From NCBI RefSeq assembly GCF_000518865.1, contig NZ_JAEK01000010.1:60053-124052 (forward strand): 64,000 bases of DNA, in the 5' to 3' direction. Shown one piece after another: positions 24,937-33,074 of this stretch. Every line of letters starts with the position of its first letter. Within the stretch, counting starts at the first letter, position 1. This stretch comes from Bacillus sp. J37. Its GTDB lineage: Bacteria; Bacillota; Bacilli; Bacillales; Bacillaceae. Under the pieces are notes generated by a model. That model searched no databases and had not been told where the DNA came from. It saw nothing but the letters and a program-made list of their open reading frames with translations. Both the position numbers and the translations under genes were made by a program.

Positions 24937-25374
24937 ATGAATGAAATGTTAAAATTAGAAAATCAAATTTGTTTTAAAATATATACAGCTGAAAGAGAAA
25001 TCACCAGACTTTACCGTGATTTACTTGCAGACTTGGACATTACTTATCCTCAATATCTTGTTTTATTGGTTTTATGGGAAACTGATTCCATAACCGTTAA
25101 GGAGCTCGGCAAGAAATTATTTTTAGATTCCGGTACATTAACACCAATGTTAAAAAGGATGGAAGCAAATAATATTATTAGACGCCAAAGGTCTTTAGAA
25201 GATGAGAGAAGTGTTATTATCTCTCTTACAGATAAAGGGGAAAAAATGAAAGAAAATGCAACTTGCATTCCGTCAAAATTACTTGAGAATTTATCTATGA
25301 ATACTAAGGAGTTAGTAAGTTTTGACAAAGCTCTTCAGACTATATTAATTCGTCTTAGAAACGAAAATAGCTAA
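24937..25374 (+). CDS. ohrR: OhrR-like MarR family peroxide sensor
   Basis: Winged-helix MarR-family repressor (145 residues), very like Bacillus OhrR. The sensing cysteine is kept at Cys12 (LENQICF), followed by LDITYPQYLVLLVLWE and the DNA-binding/wing region LFLDSGTLTPMLKRME with DERSV. OhrR senses organic hydroperoxides through this Cys and represses ohrA. No ohr gene is adjacent here, so its main target must lie elsewhere. AAAGGA precedes the ATG. It ends inside a long terminator shared with the GGDEF gene. Confidence 0.85.
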   Translation: MNEMLKLENQICFKIYTAEREITRLYRDLLADLDITYPQYLVLLVLWETDSITVKELGKKLFLDSGTLTPMLKRMEANNIIRRQRSLEDERSVIISLTDKGEKMKENATCIPSKLLENLSMNTKELVSFDKALQTILIRLRNENS

Positions 25375-25413
25375 AAAAGACTCCTTTAAAAAGAGTCTTT
25401 TTTAGCTATTTTC
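25363..25413. terminator. Bidirectional terminator, 21-bp perfect stem
   Basis: Arms 25363-25383 and 25393-25413 are perfectly complementary over 21 bases with a nine-base loop. They contain the stop codon of ohrR and reach the stop codon of the GGDEF gene. A-runs and T-runs on both sides allow termination in both directions. Confidence 0.9.
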
Positions 25414-26377
25414 ATTCGCCATTTTGACTAAAAAATTGATATCTGTTCTTTCCTTCTGATTTTGCACGGTATAAGGCTTGATCAGCATTTTTTAAAAGGG
25501 TATCTACATCAACCTTCTCTCTTGAGGTGTAGGTATCAATTCCAATGCTAACGGATAATTGAGACTCATGCATATTTTTATCCCATGAAGATAAAAGTGT
25601 TAGTATGCTTTCTGATATTTTCGTTAACATCTCTTTTGAAGTTACATTTTCTATCACAATGATGAATTCGTCACCACCTAGTCTTACCGCATAACCTGTT
25701 TGATTTTGCTTTAGGAACAATTCAAGCCTTATAGCAGTTTCTTTTAATATAAGGTCACCTTTTTCATGACCATATTTATCGTTAATCGTTTTAAAGCCAT
25801 CTAGGTCCAAAAAGAAAATAGCTCCATCCTTGACTGAATAATGATCAAAATATTTATATAAAAAATATCGATTATAAAGCCCTGTTAAAGAATCCCGAAA
25901 TGCAAGACGCTCTAATTCTAAATAGTATGAAAACATTCGGGCGATTCTTTGTAGCATTTTAACACTTTTATTCGAGAACTCACTTTCATGATGATGAACA
26001 GCACATAATGTCCCAAACGCCTCGCCAGTTCCTACAGTAATAGGGACTCCAACATACGAATGAATGTTGGCTTCCTCAAGCATATTTCTTAAATCAACAA
26101 GGCCTGGTTCATTCTTTACATCCTCAATCATTAGTGGTTTGTTTTGTTTAAAATCAATCTTATTACAAACAGTTTGGTTAAGTTCGATAGACATCCCTTC
26201 ACTTAGAGAGATATCTGTATCTTTATCAGAAAGCTTAAGGATAATTTGTTTGTTATTAGAAAAATTCGAGAGAAAGAGCAACTTCCCAGGAAAAAACTCT
26301 TGAGCCATCTCTAAGATATCCTGTGCTAACTCATCAAAATTTTTATACATATTTACTTCATTCAAACTAATCCCCAT
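25412..26377 (-). CDS. GAF-GGDEF diguanylate cyclase
   Basis: Predicted c-di-GMP synthase of 321 residues. A GAF sensor domain (about 10-155, with SYVGVPITV and FGTLCAVHH) precedes a GGDEF domain (about 160-318) with intact RLGGDEFIIVIE. The substrate-binding FLDLDGFKTINDKYGHEKGD block is also present. No RxxD inhibitory site is seen before the GGDEF motif, so product inhibition may be weak. No membrane span: a cytosolic sensor. The ATG at 26377 has GGAG 8 bases upstream; the GTG three codons earlier is less well placed. Confidence 0.9.
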   Translation of the reverse strand: MGISLNEVNMYKNFDELAQDILEMAQEFFPGKLLFLSNFSNNKQIILKLSDKDTDISLSEGMSIELNQTVCNKIDFKQNKPLMIEDVKNEPGLVDLRNMLEEANIHSYVGVPITVGTGEAFGTLCAVHHHESEFSNKSVKMLQRIARMFSYYLELERLAFRDSLTGLYNRYFLYKYFDHYSVKDGAIFFLDLDGFKTINDKYGHEKGDLILKETAIRLELFLKQNQTGYAVRLGGDEFIIVIENVTSKEMLTKISESILTLLSSWDKNMHESQLSVSIGIDTYTSREKVDVDTLLKNADQALYRAKSEGKNRYQFFSQNGE

Positions 26378-26479
26378 AAATAACACTCCATTTTAATAAA
26401 GAATCCTCTCCAACTTTTCCTGTTAAGGTACATCTTATATATTTCTTTTCATTATATCTTATCCTGAAAAAAATAAAAG

Positions 26480-26507
26480 AAGCCCTTTTCAAAAAGAAAA
26501 GAGGCTT
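26480..26507 (-). terminator. Terminator of the small gene at 26525
   Basis: Stem AAGCC(T)CTTTTC/GAAAAGGGCTT with one bulged base and a long T-rich tract on the minus strand. Confidence 0.75.
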
Positions 26508-26524
26508 ACAGCCATAATAACCTA

Positions 26525-26719
26525 TTAAATTACCATTATCTCCTGAAACTTCTCAGATAATTTTCTAGCTAGTTCATCATCAGATAAAGGTTTGCGATGT
26601 GTTTTTTCTAAATAAATGTATTTTTCTGTTTCAGGCATTACATATTCTTTATACCATAAGAAGAAGTCAGGGCTATCTCCTTGCTTTTTTCGCAATGCTT
26701 CAAGTGAATATAGTAACAA
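26525..26719 (-). CDS. Short hypothetical protein with displaced start
   Basis: At least 64 residues of convincing coding sequence (for example DSPDFFLWYKEYVMPETEKY, then LSDDELARKLSEKF). The frame continues upstream for nine more codons to an ATT at 26746, which lies 7 bases after AAGGAG, and is closed by TGA above that. The ATG at 26742 with the same ribosome site is in another frame. One missing base after that ATG would restore a start MAGSRESELLLY. So this is either a rare ATT start or a one-base deletion at the start. Function unknown; soluble, helical. Confidence 0.55.
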   Translation of the reverse strand: MLLYSLEALRKKQGDSPDFFLWYKEYVMPETEKYIYLEKTHRKPLSDDELARKLSEKFQEIMVI

Positions 26720-26746
26720 TTCGCTTTCACGACTACCTGCATAAAT

Positions 26747-27026
26747 TCACCTTCTCCTTTCCTAAGTTAGGAACTTTAAACTATACTCAACCCAGCTTTT
26801 CTTTTTATCCTATTTTAATAGAAATTTTGCAGATTCAAAATCTAATAAACAGTGTCTTTGTTTAGAAAACAGATGTAAAGCTAAATAACTGTTTAATATA
26901 GATTATTAAGAGTATTTGAATAAAATGAGAAGGAGTTAAAGGATATTTTATCCAAATGTAGAATGATAGGGATAGAGGTTTAATTGACAAAAAATGTCTT
27001 ATCTTGTGTTCATTGACATTGTCTCT
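26747..27026. other. Intergenic stretch without recognised gene
   Basis: About 280 AT-rich bases between the displaced-start gene and the promoter at 27027. It holds the ribosome site of the minus-strand gene near its left edge. I found no convincing reading frame, RNA or repeat in the rest. Confidence 0.5.
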
Positions 27027-27055
27027 TTGAATGACTGGTATAGAAGGTATATCAT
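27027..27055 (+). promoter_or_regulatory. Promoter of the 72-residue protein gene
   Basis: TTGAAT (27027-27032), 17-base spacer, TATCAT (27050-27055), about 55 bases upstream of the ATG. Confidence 0.5.
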
Positions 27056-27109
27056 TTTCTGACACAAAATAATGACATTCTATAAACTTTTGCATTTAAA
27101 GGAGAACAA

Positions 27110-27328
27110 ATGAATAGCCAACAAAAGCTCGATAAAATGAATCTAATTCTAAAACATAATGAAGTGACTCAATTATTTATATCTGTTCTTCAAGAACTGG
27201 ATAAACTAAAAACAACTGATGTTGAAGATCAACTTCTTAAAGTTAAAATGAGACAAAATTTGCTTATTATCCAAGAAAAGTTAATCTCACTTCAACTATC
27301 AATTCTTGGTGATGAGCATGAATCATGA
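27110..27328 (+). CDS. Hypothetical helical protein, 72 aa
   Basis: Small soluble protein beginning MNSQQKLDKMNLILKHNEVT, with AAAGGAG before the ATG and its own promoter and terminator. It is Leu/Lys/Gln-rich with heptad-like spacing over most of its length, suggesting an alpha-helical hairpin or coiled coil (VLQELDKLKTTDVEDQLLK). No motif recognised. It is convergent with the fdhF-like gene and shares its terminator; no functional link is evident. Confidence 0.75.
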   Translation: MNSQQKLDKMNLILKHNEVTQLFISVLQELDKLKTTDVEDQLLKVKMRQNLLIIQEKLISLQLSILGDEHES

Positions 27329-27360
27329 AAACAGGCAGAACAAAATGTTCTGCCTGTTTT
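27328..27360. terminator. Bidirectional terminator
   Basis: Fifteen-bp stem AAAACAGGCAGAACA/TGTTCTGCCTGTTTT with a three-base loop between the small gene and the convergent fdhF-like gene. T-runs on both strands. Confidence 0.9.
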
Positions 27361-27364
27361 AAAC

Positions 27365-29725
27365 TTATAGCGGTGCATTTACTTCTAAATCATCTATTTG
27401 TTTTTCTACATATTGAACATCTTTACGTGCATTGTATCGATCCGCTTTTTCAACTGTTACAGTAATATTGTAATCCGGTATGCCGGCATATTTCTCATAT
27501 CTGCCTCTTGGAAGCAAAAAGTTTCCTTCAGGGAAGTGCACTTCAAGGTTTCCACTAGCAATGTCAACAAATTTCGCTCTACCTTGAAAAACACCAAAAC
27601 CATTGTAGACAACTATGCCTTCTCCTTCAGCAATACTTAATTGTTTTGCATCTTCAGCATTCATCAAGACATCATAACGATCAGCTCCGTTAAACGGATC
27701 TGTTTCTTTATACACCATTGAGTTAAATTGTTTACCACGACGTGAAGTAACAACAAATTGTCCTTCTTTTTTTCCTAATTCAGGGATTTCCACAGAAATC
27801 AAGTTCCCTTTTCCATCAGTCGTTGGACACACTCCACCTTCACAAAGCCAAGCTCCACCCCATTGGAAAACATCACCTTGTTTTTTTAAGTGTTGAATTC
27901 CATCATAATCACGATTTGCGATTGCAATTTCATCCCTAATTTCCTGTCCTGAATTAAATTCTACAAGATTAGCTGTTTCAGGCTTAACCCGTTTCGCTAA
28001 ATCAATATAAATTTTCCACTCTGCACGCGCTTCTTCTATTTCATTTTTGTTGCCTTCAATTTGAGGTGAAAAATACACCATACGTTCTGTCGAAGTTGAT
28101 GTTCCCCCTCCTTCTTGCTCATACCTCGTTTTTGCCGGCAGAACAATAACAGCTTCTTTCGCATCAACAAGTGTAGATGTATTCAAAATAATATCCTGGT
28201 GTACACGTATGTCCAATTCAGATAATGCTTTTTCTACAAAATCCGGATCAGGCATGGTTTCTAAGAAATTACCGCCTGATAAATAATAGAGCTTAATTTT
28301 TCGTTCATGATCATCAGGCAGTACTATGTTTTCTAACGTAACTCCTACAATATCTCCCTGCCATTTTGGCAATTCAAAACCCCAAATTTGTTCCATACGT
28401 TTCGTATTCTCTTCGTCAAACCCGCTTCCTGGCAGAACAAATGGATCTGCCCCCATCTCACCTGATCCTTGTACAGAAGAATGGCCTCGGAATGGCATTA
28501 AACCACTGTTTTTTCGTCCAAGATATCCGCGTAACAGGGCGAGATTTGCCACTTGTGAAATATTATCTGTTGCAAACGAATGCATGGTTAGTCCTAAAGC
28601 CCAAGCGAAGACTGCATTTTTGCTTTTTGCTAATAACTCTGCCAGCTCTATGATTCTCTCTTTTGAAATACCTGAAGACTTGATAATGTCATCCCATGTT
28701 TGTTGTTTCACATGGTTTACTAAATCTTCATATCCATTCACATGCTGTTGGACAAACTCATGGTTAATTGCTGATCCATAATGTTGATCTTCCATCTCAA
28801 ACCAATGCTTCATAATTCCATGCATAAAGGCAATGTCTCCGCCAATATTGACTTGATAGAAATCATCAGCTAACTTGGTACCGAAAAGGGCTGATTCCAT
28901 ATTTGAAGGGATCCAATACTTATCCATCGCCGGTTCGCTATATGGGTTTACTACAATAATTTTCGTTCCTCTTTTTTTGGCTTCCAGCATATATTTTGTT
29001 GAAACTGGTGAAGCATTTGAAGCTACACTTCCCCAGAACAGTAATACATCCGTGCCAAACCAATCTTGATAATTTGCTGTTGAAGCTCCTACACCAATTG
29101 AACGCTTTAACGCTGTTTTACTTGGTGAGTGACAAATCCGTGATGCATTATCAATATTATTTGTCCCAAGGAATCTAGCTACTTTCCCTGCAACATAATA
29201 GGATTCATTCGTAATTCCTCTTGAGGTTAAATAAAATGCATATTGCTTTGGATCCAATTGCTTCATTTTATTTGCAATGATCTCCATCGCTTCGTCCCAT
29301 GTTAGCCGAGAGAACTTTCTCTCACCTTTACGACGAATAAGCGGGTAAGGAATACGTCCCAATTTTCTTAAGTCTGTGCTACTATATTTTCGTAGTTCAT
29401 CGATGTCTGCATGAACAATTTCTTCTTTTAATGCTGGCATTGTGTTGAGTCTTAATACATTCATTCTCGTTGTACACATATGCGGACCTTTTAACGTCTG
29501 ATCTTGTAGCCCTGAAACGCCTAAAGCACAACCATCACAAACACCCTGTGTTAAAATACGTGTTGCATATCCAATATTGTCTTTGTTATCCCAAGCTACT
29601 TTCATTGTATCTCTAAAATGATGAGGTTTTACCTTGCCTAGGCCAAATGGAATTGGACTAACCCAGTGCTTTGGCTGAGGGGTTTTTGTCGCTTTTATTG
29701 GTCCTTGATGTTTTGTCTCTCCCAT
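27365..29725 (-). CDS. FdhF/YdeP-family molybdopterin oxidoreductase
   Basis: Large molybdopterin enzyme (786 residues) of the FdhF/YdeP type, related to formate dehydrogenase alpha subunits. An N-terminal cysteine set (Cys63, Cys66, Cys84) may bind an FeS centre; a standard four-Cys signature is not obvious. RICHSPSKTAL (about 197-207) offers Cys198 as molybdenum ligand. The molybdopterin core and C-terminal dinucleotide-binding domain (from about 660) follow. No Tat signal: cytoplasmic. The neighbours FdhD and an OFA transporter support a formate role, but YdeP-type proteins may use other substrates. A conserved leader RNA with a terminator lies upstream. Confidence 0.85.
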   Translation of the reverse strand: MGETKHQGPIKATKTPQPKHWVSPIPFGLGKVKPHHFRDTMKVAWDNKDNIGYATRILTQGVCDGCALGVSGLQDQTLKGPHMCTTRMNVLRLNTMPALKEEIVHADIDELRKYSSTDLRKLGRIPYPLIRRKGERKFSRLTWDEAMEIIANKMKQLDPKQYAFYLTSRGITNESYYVAGKVARFLGTNNIDNASRICHSPSKTALKRSIGVGASTANYQDWFGTDVLLFWGSVASNASPVSTKYMLEAKKRGTKIIVVNPYSEPAMDKYWIPSNMESALFGTKLADDFYQVNIGGDIAFMHGIMKHWFEMEDQHYGSAINHEFVQQHVNGYEDLVNHVKQQTWDDIIKSSGISKERIIELAELLAKSKNAVFAWALGLTMHSFATDNISQVANLALLRGYLGRKNSGLMPFRGHSSVQGSGEMGADPFVLPGSGFDEENTKRMEQIWGFELPKWQGDIVGVTLENIVLPDDHERKIKLYYLSGGNFLETMPDPDFVEKALSELDIRVHQDIILNTSTLVDAKEAVIVLPAKTRYEQEGGGTSTSTERMVYFSPQIEGNKNEIEEARAEWKIYIDLAKRVKPETANLVEFNSGQEIRDEIAIANRDYDGIQHLKKQGDVFQWGGAWLCEGGVCPTTDGKGNLISVEIPELGKKEGQFVVTSRRGKQFNSMVYKETDPFNGADRYDVLMNAEDAKQLSIAEGEGIVVYNGFGVFQGRAKFVDIASGNLEVHFPEGNFLLPRGRYEKYAGIPDYNITVTVEKADRYNARKDVQYVEKQIDDLEVNAPL

Positions 29726-29853
29726 TTGAAATCACTCCTCGTTATAAAATTTCCATTTAATAGGTTACATACTTAAATTTGTTACATTGTAATAAAGTTT
29801 CGGAAAGATCCTCTATGCATAATTTACATTAATTTTAGTTTGTATAAAGAAAA
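29726..29853 (-). other. Untranslated stretch between leader terminator and the fdhF-like start
   Basis: About 128 AT-rich bases downstream of the leader terminator on the minus strand and before the ATG at 29725. They hold the ribosome site of the fdhF-like gene. No second structure or operator is evident. Confidence 0.5.
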
Positions 29854-29975
29854 AACCACCGTAGACTCTTATCTTAAAAAGGTGCAGAGTTTCACGGTGG
29901 TTAGTCTTTTGCAGGATCGCTACCAAGTGCCATACCAGTTATTTATTTTATTACAACCTTAAGGTTTGGTCATAT
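29854..29975 (-). ncRNA. Conserved leader RNA with terminator, upstream of fdhF-like gene
   Basis: Minus-strand transcript segment upstream of the molybdoenzyme gene. A block at 29942-29898, including GGTAGCGATCCTGC and then AGACTAACC, runs into a terminator with stem AACCACCGT/ACGGTGGTT (29854-29862 and 29894-29902), inner ACTCT/AGAGT helix and a T-run. The same block and arrangement recur before the OFA transporter gene (31927-32085). A short palindrome AACCTTAAGGTT lies upstream. This looks like a terminator-controlled riboswitch or protein-binding leader; the ligand is unknown. Confidence 0.6.
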
Positions 29976-30075
29976 TATTCAGCTCTAAAACTATTTGGTA
30001 TATAGTTAGATTAGCTTTTTCATCGATTATTTTAGAAAACTGTTATACTAGCTTCTAAAGCATTCCTCATGACCC

Positions 30076-30435
30076 TTATTTAATAAACTTTTGCTGCAGG
30101 TCTTCATCAAAAACAAAGATGGACATCCCGAAGTCTCTGTCAATATCAATATCTACAAATAAGTCAACGAATTTACAACCTAAAAACTCTTCCATCTCTA
30201 GAGGAGGGTTCTTTCTGTAAATTTGTTTTACCATTTCAGTTCTTGCAGATCGTAACGCCTGCTTCCCTTCATCTGCACTAGCAATAAATCTTTCGACTGG
30301 TGATAGATTGCCTTCCATTTCACAGATTGCCCAGTTTTTACAAAATGTTGTTGTAATTTTACTAGGACCTTTACCCATGTGCTTTTTTCGGAAAGAGCGA
30401 ACGATATTACTAAATTCTGCTTCGTACTTGTTCAT
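30076..30435 (-). CDS. DUF2294 family protein
   Basis: 119-residue protein of the DUF2294 family, often found beside formate dehydrogenase-like genes in Bacillus; function not established. Features: EFSNIVRSFRKKHMGKGPSKITT near the N-terminus, then a single conserved Cys (KNWAICEMEGNL) and a C-terminal DIDRDFGMSIFVF. GGAGGA precedes the ATG. It lies 72 bases after the OFA transporter gene and before the fdhF-like gene, all on the same strand. It probably shares the transporter's transcript, while the molybdoenzyme has its own leader. Confidence 0.75.
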   Translation of the reverse strand: MNKYEAEFSNIVRSFRKKHMGKGPSKITTTFCKNWAICEMEGNLSPVERFIASADEGKQALRSARTEMVKQIYRKNPPLEMEEFLGCKFVDLFVDIDIDRDFGMSIFVFDEDLQQKFIK

Positions 30436-30507
30436 AATATCCTCCTACCCACTAGAGGTTTTAGCATGAGGTATTTTACCATACCTTATGCATTTGTGGA
30501 AGTATTA

Positions 30508-31776
30508 TTATCCCGCAATGGAGTTTTTTGTGTGAGTGTTTTGTTGCTGACGAAGCCGGTTTATATCTTTACGTATCACAATAGATACAAGTAAGGCAAT
30601 GACAAACAATCCTGAGAAAAATGTTAAACTTGTTCCATAGCTTCCCGTTGTATCCTTCATCCAAGCTGCGAACATTGGACCAGCTAAACCTGCTGCTGCC
30701 CATGCAGTAAGGATATAACCATGTATGGCTCCTAATTGCTTTGTTCCAAATATATCTCCGATAAAAGCAGGAATTGCAGAGAATCCTCCACCATAACAAG
30801 TATATATAACCGCTAACATAACCTGGAATAAAAATGCTTCTGTTGTATGTGGTAACAGAGCAAATAACACAATTTGCAAGACGAAGAATGTTGTGTACGT
30901 ATTTGGTCGGCCAATATAATCTGAAATAGAAGCCCAACCTAAACGACCTAAGCCATTAAAAATTCCTAAAATACCAACAAGTGTTGCTGCTTCTGCCGTA
31001 GTAAGTCCAATACTTTCTTCCGCTAATGGCTTTGCAGCAGATAAGATAGCTATTCCACACGTTACATTAATGAATAACATTACCCATAAATAATAAAATC
31101 GAGGTGTTTTAATTGCTTCATTTGCGGTTAATTGTGCTAAATCTTCTTTAATTCGAGAATTTCCCGATTTCAACTTAGCCTCAAATCCCTTAGGTGCCCA
31201 ATCAGCAGCAGGCTTTTCTAAGTAAAGGGAAGACAAGGTCATAATAATTAAGTAAGATAGCCCGAGAATATAAAATGTGTTTGCTGTTCCTACAGAATTA
31301 ATTAACCATTCCATCACAGGGCTGGCGATTGCAGCAGCAAATCCAAATCCCATTATCGCAAGACCTGTAGCAAGTCCTCTCCTATCCGGAAACCACTTAA
31401 CCAAGGTTGATACAGGTGCAATATATCCTACACCAAGCCCAATACCTCCAAGTACTCCATATGTAATATAAAGAAAAGGTAGCGATCCTAAATTAATAGC
31501 TAATCCAGATCCAATGACCCCAGCACCAAAGAATCCTGCTGCGAGTAAACCAGCTGCTCGTGGACCGTACTTTTCAACAAAGTGTCCTAAAAATGCTGCA
31601 GATAATCCTAGAAATAATATTGCAATACTAAATGTTAATTGTACTTGAGAAGCACTCCATCCAAACTCCTCCATTAATGGATTTGTAAAGTTACTCCATG
31701 CATAAACAGATCCTATGGAAATGTGGATCCCAACTGCCGAAGCGGCAATTAACCAGCGATTTTTTGTTTTTTTCAT
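30508..31776 (-). CDS. OFA-family MFS transporter (oxalate/formate type)
   Basis: Twelve-span major facilitator of the oxalate:formate antiporter family (422 residues). It starts WLIAASAVGIHISIGSVYAW, a family-typical opening, with VSTLVKWFPDRRGLATGLA around residue 120 and a cytoplasmic loop near 200-225. Members carry small monocarboxylates or dicarboxylates such as oxalate, formate or pyruvate. Next to FdhD and an FdhF-like enzyme, formate or a related acid is likely but not proven. Its long leader holds the same structured element as the fdhF-like gene. Confidence 0.85.
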   Translation of the reverse strand: MKKTKNRWLIAASAVGIHISIGSVYAWSNFTNPLMEEFGWSASQVQLTFSIAILFLGLSAAFLGHFVEKYGPRAAGLLAAGFFGAGVIGSGLAINLGSLPFLYITYGVLGGIGLGVGYIAPVSTLVKWFPDRRGLATGLAIMGFGFAAAIASPVMEWLINSVGTANTFYILGLSYLIIMTLSSLYLEKPAADWAPKGFEAKLKSGNSRIKEDLAQLTANEAIKTPRFYYLWVMLFINVTCGIAILSAAKPLAEESIGLTTAEAATLVGILGIFNGLGRLGWASISDYIGRPNTYTTFFVLQIVLFALLPHTTEAFLFQVMLAVIYTCYGGGFSAIPAFIGDIFGTKQLGAIHGYILTAWAAAGLAGPMFAAWMKDTTGSYGTSLTFFSGLFVIALLVSIVIRKDINRLRQQQNTHTKNSIAG

Positions 31777-31926
31777 GTAGTCATCCCCTCATTTTATAAA
31801 GCTTTATCTATAAATTTTAGTAGAGCTGCGTTTCTATTATTTAAAGATTATTTCAATAATAAAAAAATTAGTGCTTATCATGCATTAAGCCTTCTGAAAA
31901 CATATATACATCATTAAAACAAAGAA

Positions 31927-32085
31927 AACCGTCAATCCCTAATTAGATAGCAAACAAGGTAACTTGCCTATCTAAATGGTGATTGACGGTTAGTTTCAAG
32001 CAGGATTCGCTACTATCGGACCAACAGTTAATCGCTTTCAATTTTGGAACAATTTAAATCGATGACAGGGTCGCTATCTCGGATT
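31927..32085 (-). ncRNA. Conserved leader RNA, tandem cores and terminator, upstream of OFA transporter
   Basis: Minus-strand leader about 150 bases before the transporter start. Core block (32030-31988) includes GTAGCGAATCCTGC then AAACTAACC, entering a terminator with 11-bp stem AACCGTCAATC/GATTGACGGTT (31927-31937 and 31981-31991), inner TTAGATAG/CTATCTAA helix and T-rich tail. A second, weaker core with GATAGCGACCCTGTC lies at 32085-32063. Between them a hairpin pairs ATCG/CGAT, TTT/AAA and AATT/AATT. Homologous to the element at 29854-29975. Ligand unknown. Confidence 0.6.
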
Positions 32086-32264
32086 CAAAATGTTACAATA
32101 TCATGAACTTTGTACCGAAATAATAACATGTATTCTATTATTCTGCAACAATAATTTTCGATTTTTAAAGCTTATGCTTTCATAATTGACAAACTTTCAT
32201 ACTTGTTAATGACACCATAATATGATTATATGTTATGTATCTTATAATTTAGGTGAGATGGTAA
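32086..32264 (+). promoter_or_regulatory. Region between the transporter leader and fdhD
   Basis: About 180 AT-rich bases that must contain two divergent promoters. A perfect -35-like TTGACA occurs at 32186-32191 but no matching -10 follows at 17 bases. TATAAT occurs about 25 bases before the fdhD start with a poor -35. I cannot place either promoter with confidence. Confidence 0.35.
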
Positions 32265-33056
32265 ATGGACATGAAAATGAGCATCAATCAAAACATTCGT
32301 AAATACTCAAATGGAAATTTATTTGATACAACCGACAACATTGTAACCGAATTTCCATTAACAATATTCGTTAACAATGTGGAATTTGCAACAATGGTTT
32401 GCACTCCTACACACTTTAAGGAAATGGTCGTTGGGTTTTTGGCATCCGAGGGTGTTATTCGATTTTATCGTGAAGTTGAATCTATTTCCATTGATGAAGA
32501 AGCCGGCTATGCCTATGTAAAACTTTATGCCGAAGTAACAACAAACCAACAGTATTACTCTAAAAGATTTATCGGATCCTGCTGTGGTAAAAGCAGACAG
32601 TTTTATTTTCAAAATGATGTTAAAACATCAAAGACCTCAATGAGCAAACAAACTCTTTCACCTTCACAGTGCATCTCTCTAATGAAAGAAATGCAGGAAA
32701 GCAGTATTGTTTTTCAGGAAACAGGTGGTGTACATAATGCAGCTTTATGTACACCTGAAAAAATGATTATTTGCAGGTCTGACATAGGTAGACATAATGC
32801 ATTAGATAAATTATACGGATATAGCATTTTGAACGAAATCCCTGTACGTGATAAAATTATCGTATTCAGTGGTAGAATTTCTTCTGAAGTCCTAGTTAAA
32901 GCATCAAAAATTGGTGTCGGGATTGTCTTATCAAAATCTGCTCCAACTGATCTTGCCATCAAACTTGCAGATGATTTAAACATCACAGCAGTTGGCTTTA
33001 TAAGAGGAACTTCATTTAATGTCTATTCCCATCCAGAACGGATTATTGAAAAATAA
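32265..33056 (+). CDS. fdhD: Formate dehydrogenase accessory sulfurtransferase
   Basis: FdhD (263 residues) moves sulfur from a cysteine desulfurase to the molybdenum cofactor so that formate dehydrogenase becomes active. The family's cysteine motif appears as GSCCGKSR (Cys106, Cys107). Other hallmarks are HFKEMVVGFLASEGVI, GGVHNAALC and DIGRHNALDKLYG. AGGTG lies 9 bases before the ATG. It is followed after 18 bases by moaA in the same direction, so the two are an operon supplying the divergently transcribed FdhF-like enzyme. Confidence 0.93.
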   Translation: MDMKMSINQNIRKYSNGNLFDTTDNIVTEFPLTIFVNNVEFATMVCTPTHFKEMVVGFLASEGVIRFYREVESISIDEEAGYAYVKLYAEVTTNQQYYSKRFIGSCCGKSRQFYFQNDVKTSKTSMSKQTLSPSQCISLMKEMQESSIVFQETGGVHNAALCTPEKMIICRSDIGRHNALDKLYGYSILNEIPVRDKIIVFSGRISSEVLVKASKIGVGIVLSKSAPTDLAIKLADDLNITAVGFIRGTSFNVYSHPERIIEK

Positions 33057-33074
33057 ATTAAGGGAGGAATCGTA

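Noticed and set aside
26862..27095. 77-residue minus-strand frame upstream of the 72-residue protein gene
   Set aside because: It covers the promoter of the plus-strand gene, lacks a ribosome site, and its composition (Ile/Phe/Tyr-rich) is that of AT-rich noise.
28326..28781. 151-residue plus-strand frame inside the fdhF-like gene
   Set aside because: Antisense to a well-supported molybdoenzyme gene, with composition typical of a shadow of that frame.
29891..29935. tRNA gene in the fdhF-like leader (plus strand)
   Set aside because: The sequence has GGTTAG- and GCTACC-like bits, but no acceptor stem, anticodon stem or TTCGA loop can be built.
29854..29975. T-box or known riboswitch at the fdhF-like leader
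   Set aside because: No T-box AGGGTGGNACCGCG, no GGAGAG-type folate pattern, no lysine, SAM or c-di-GMP core recognised; reported as unknown instead.
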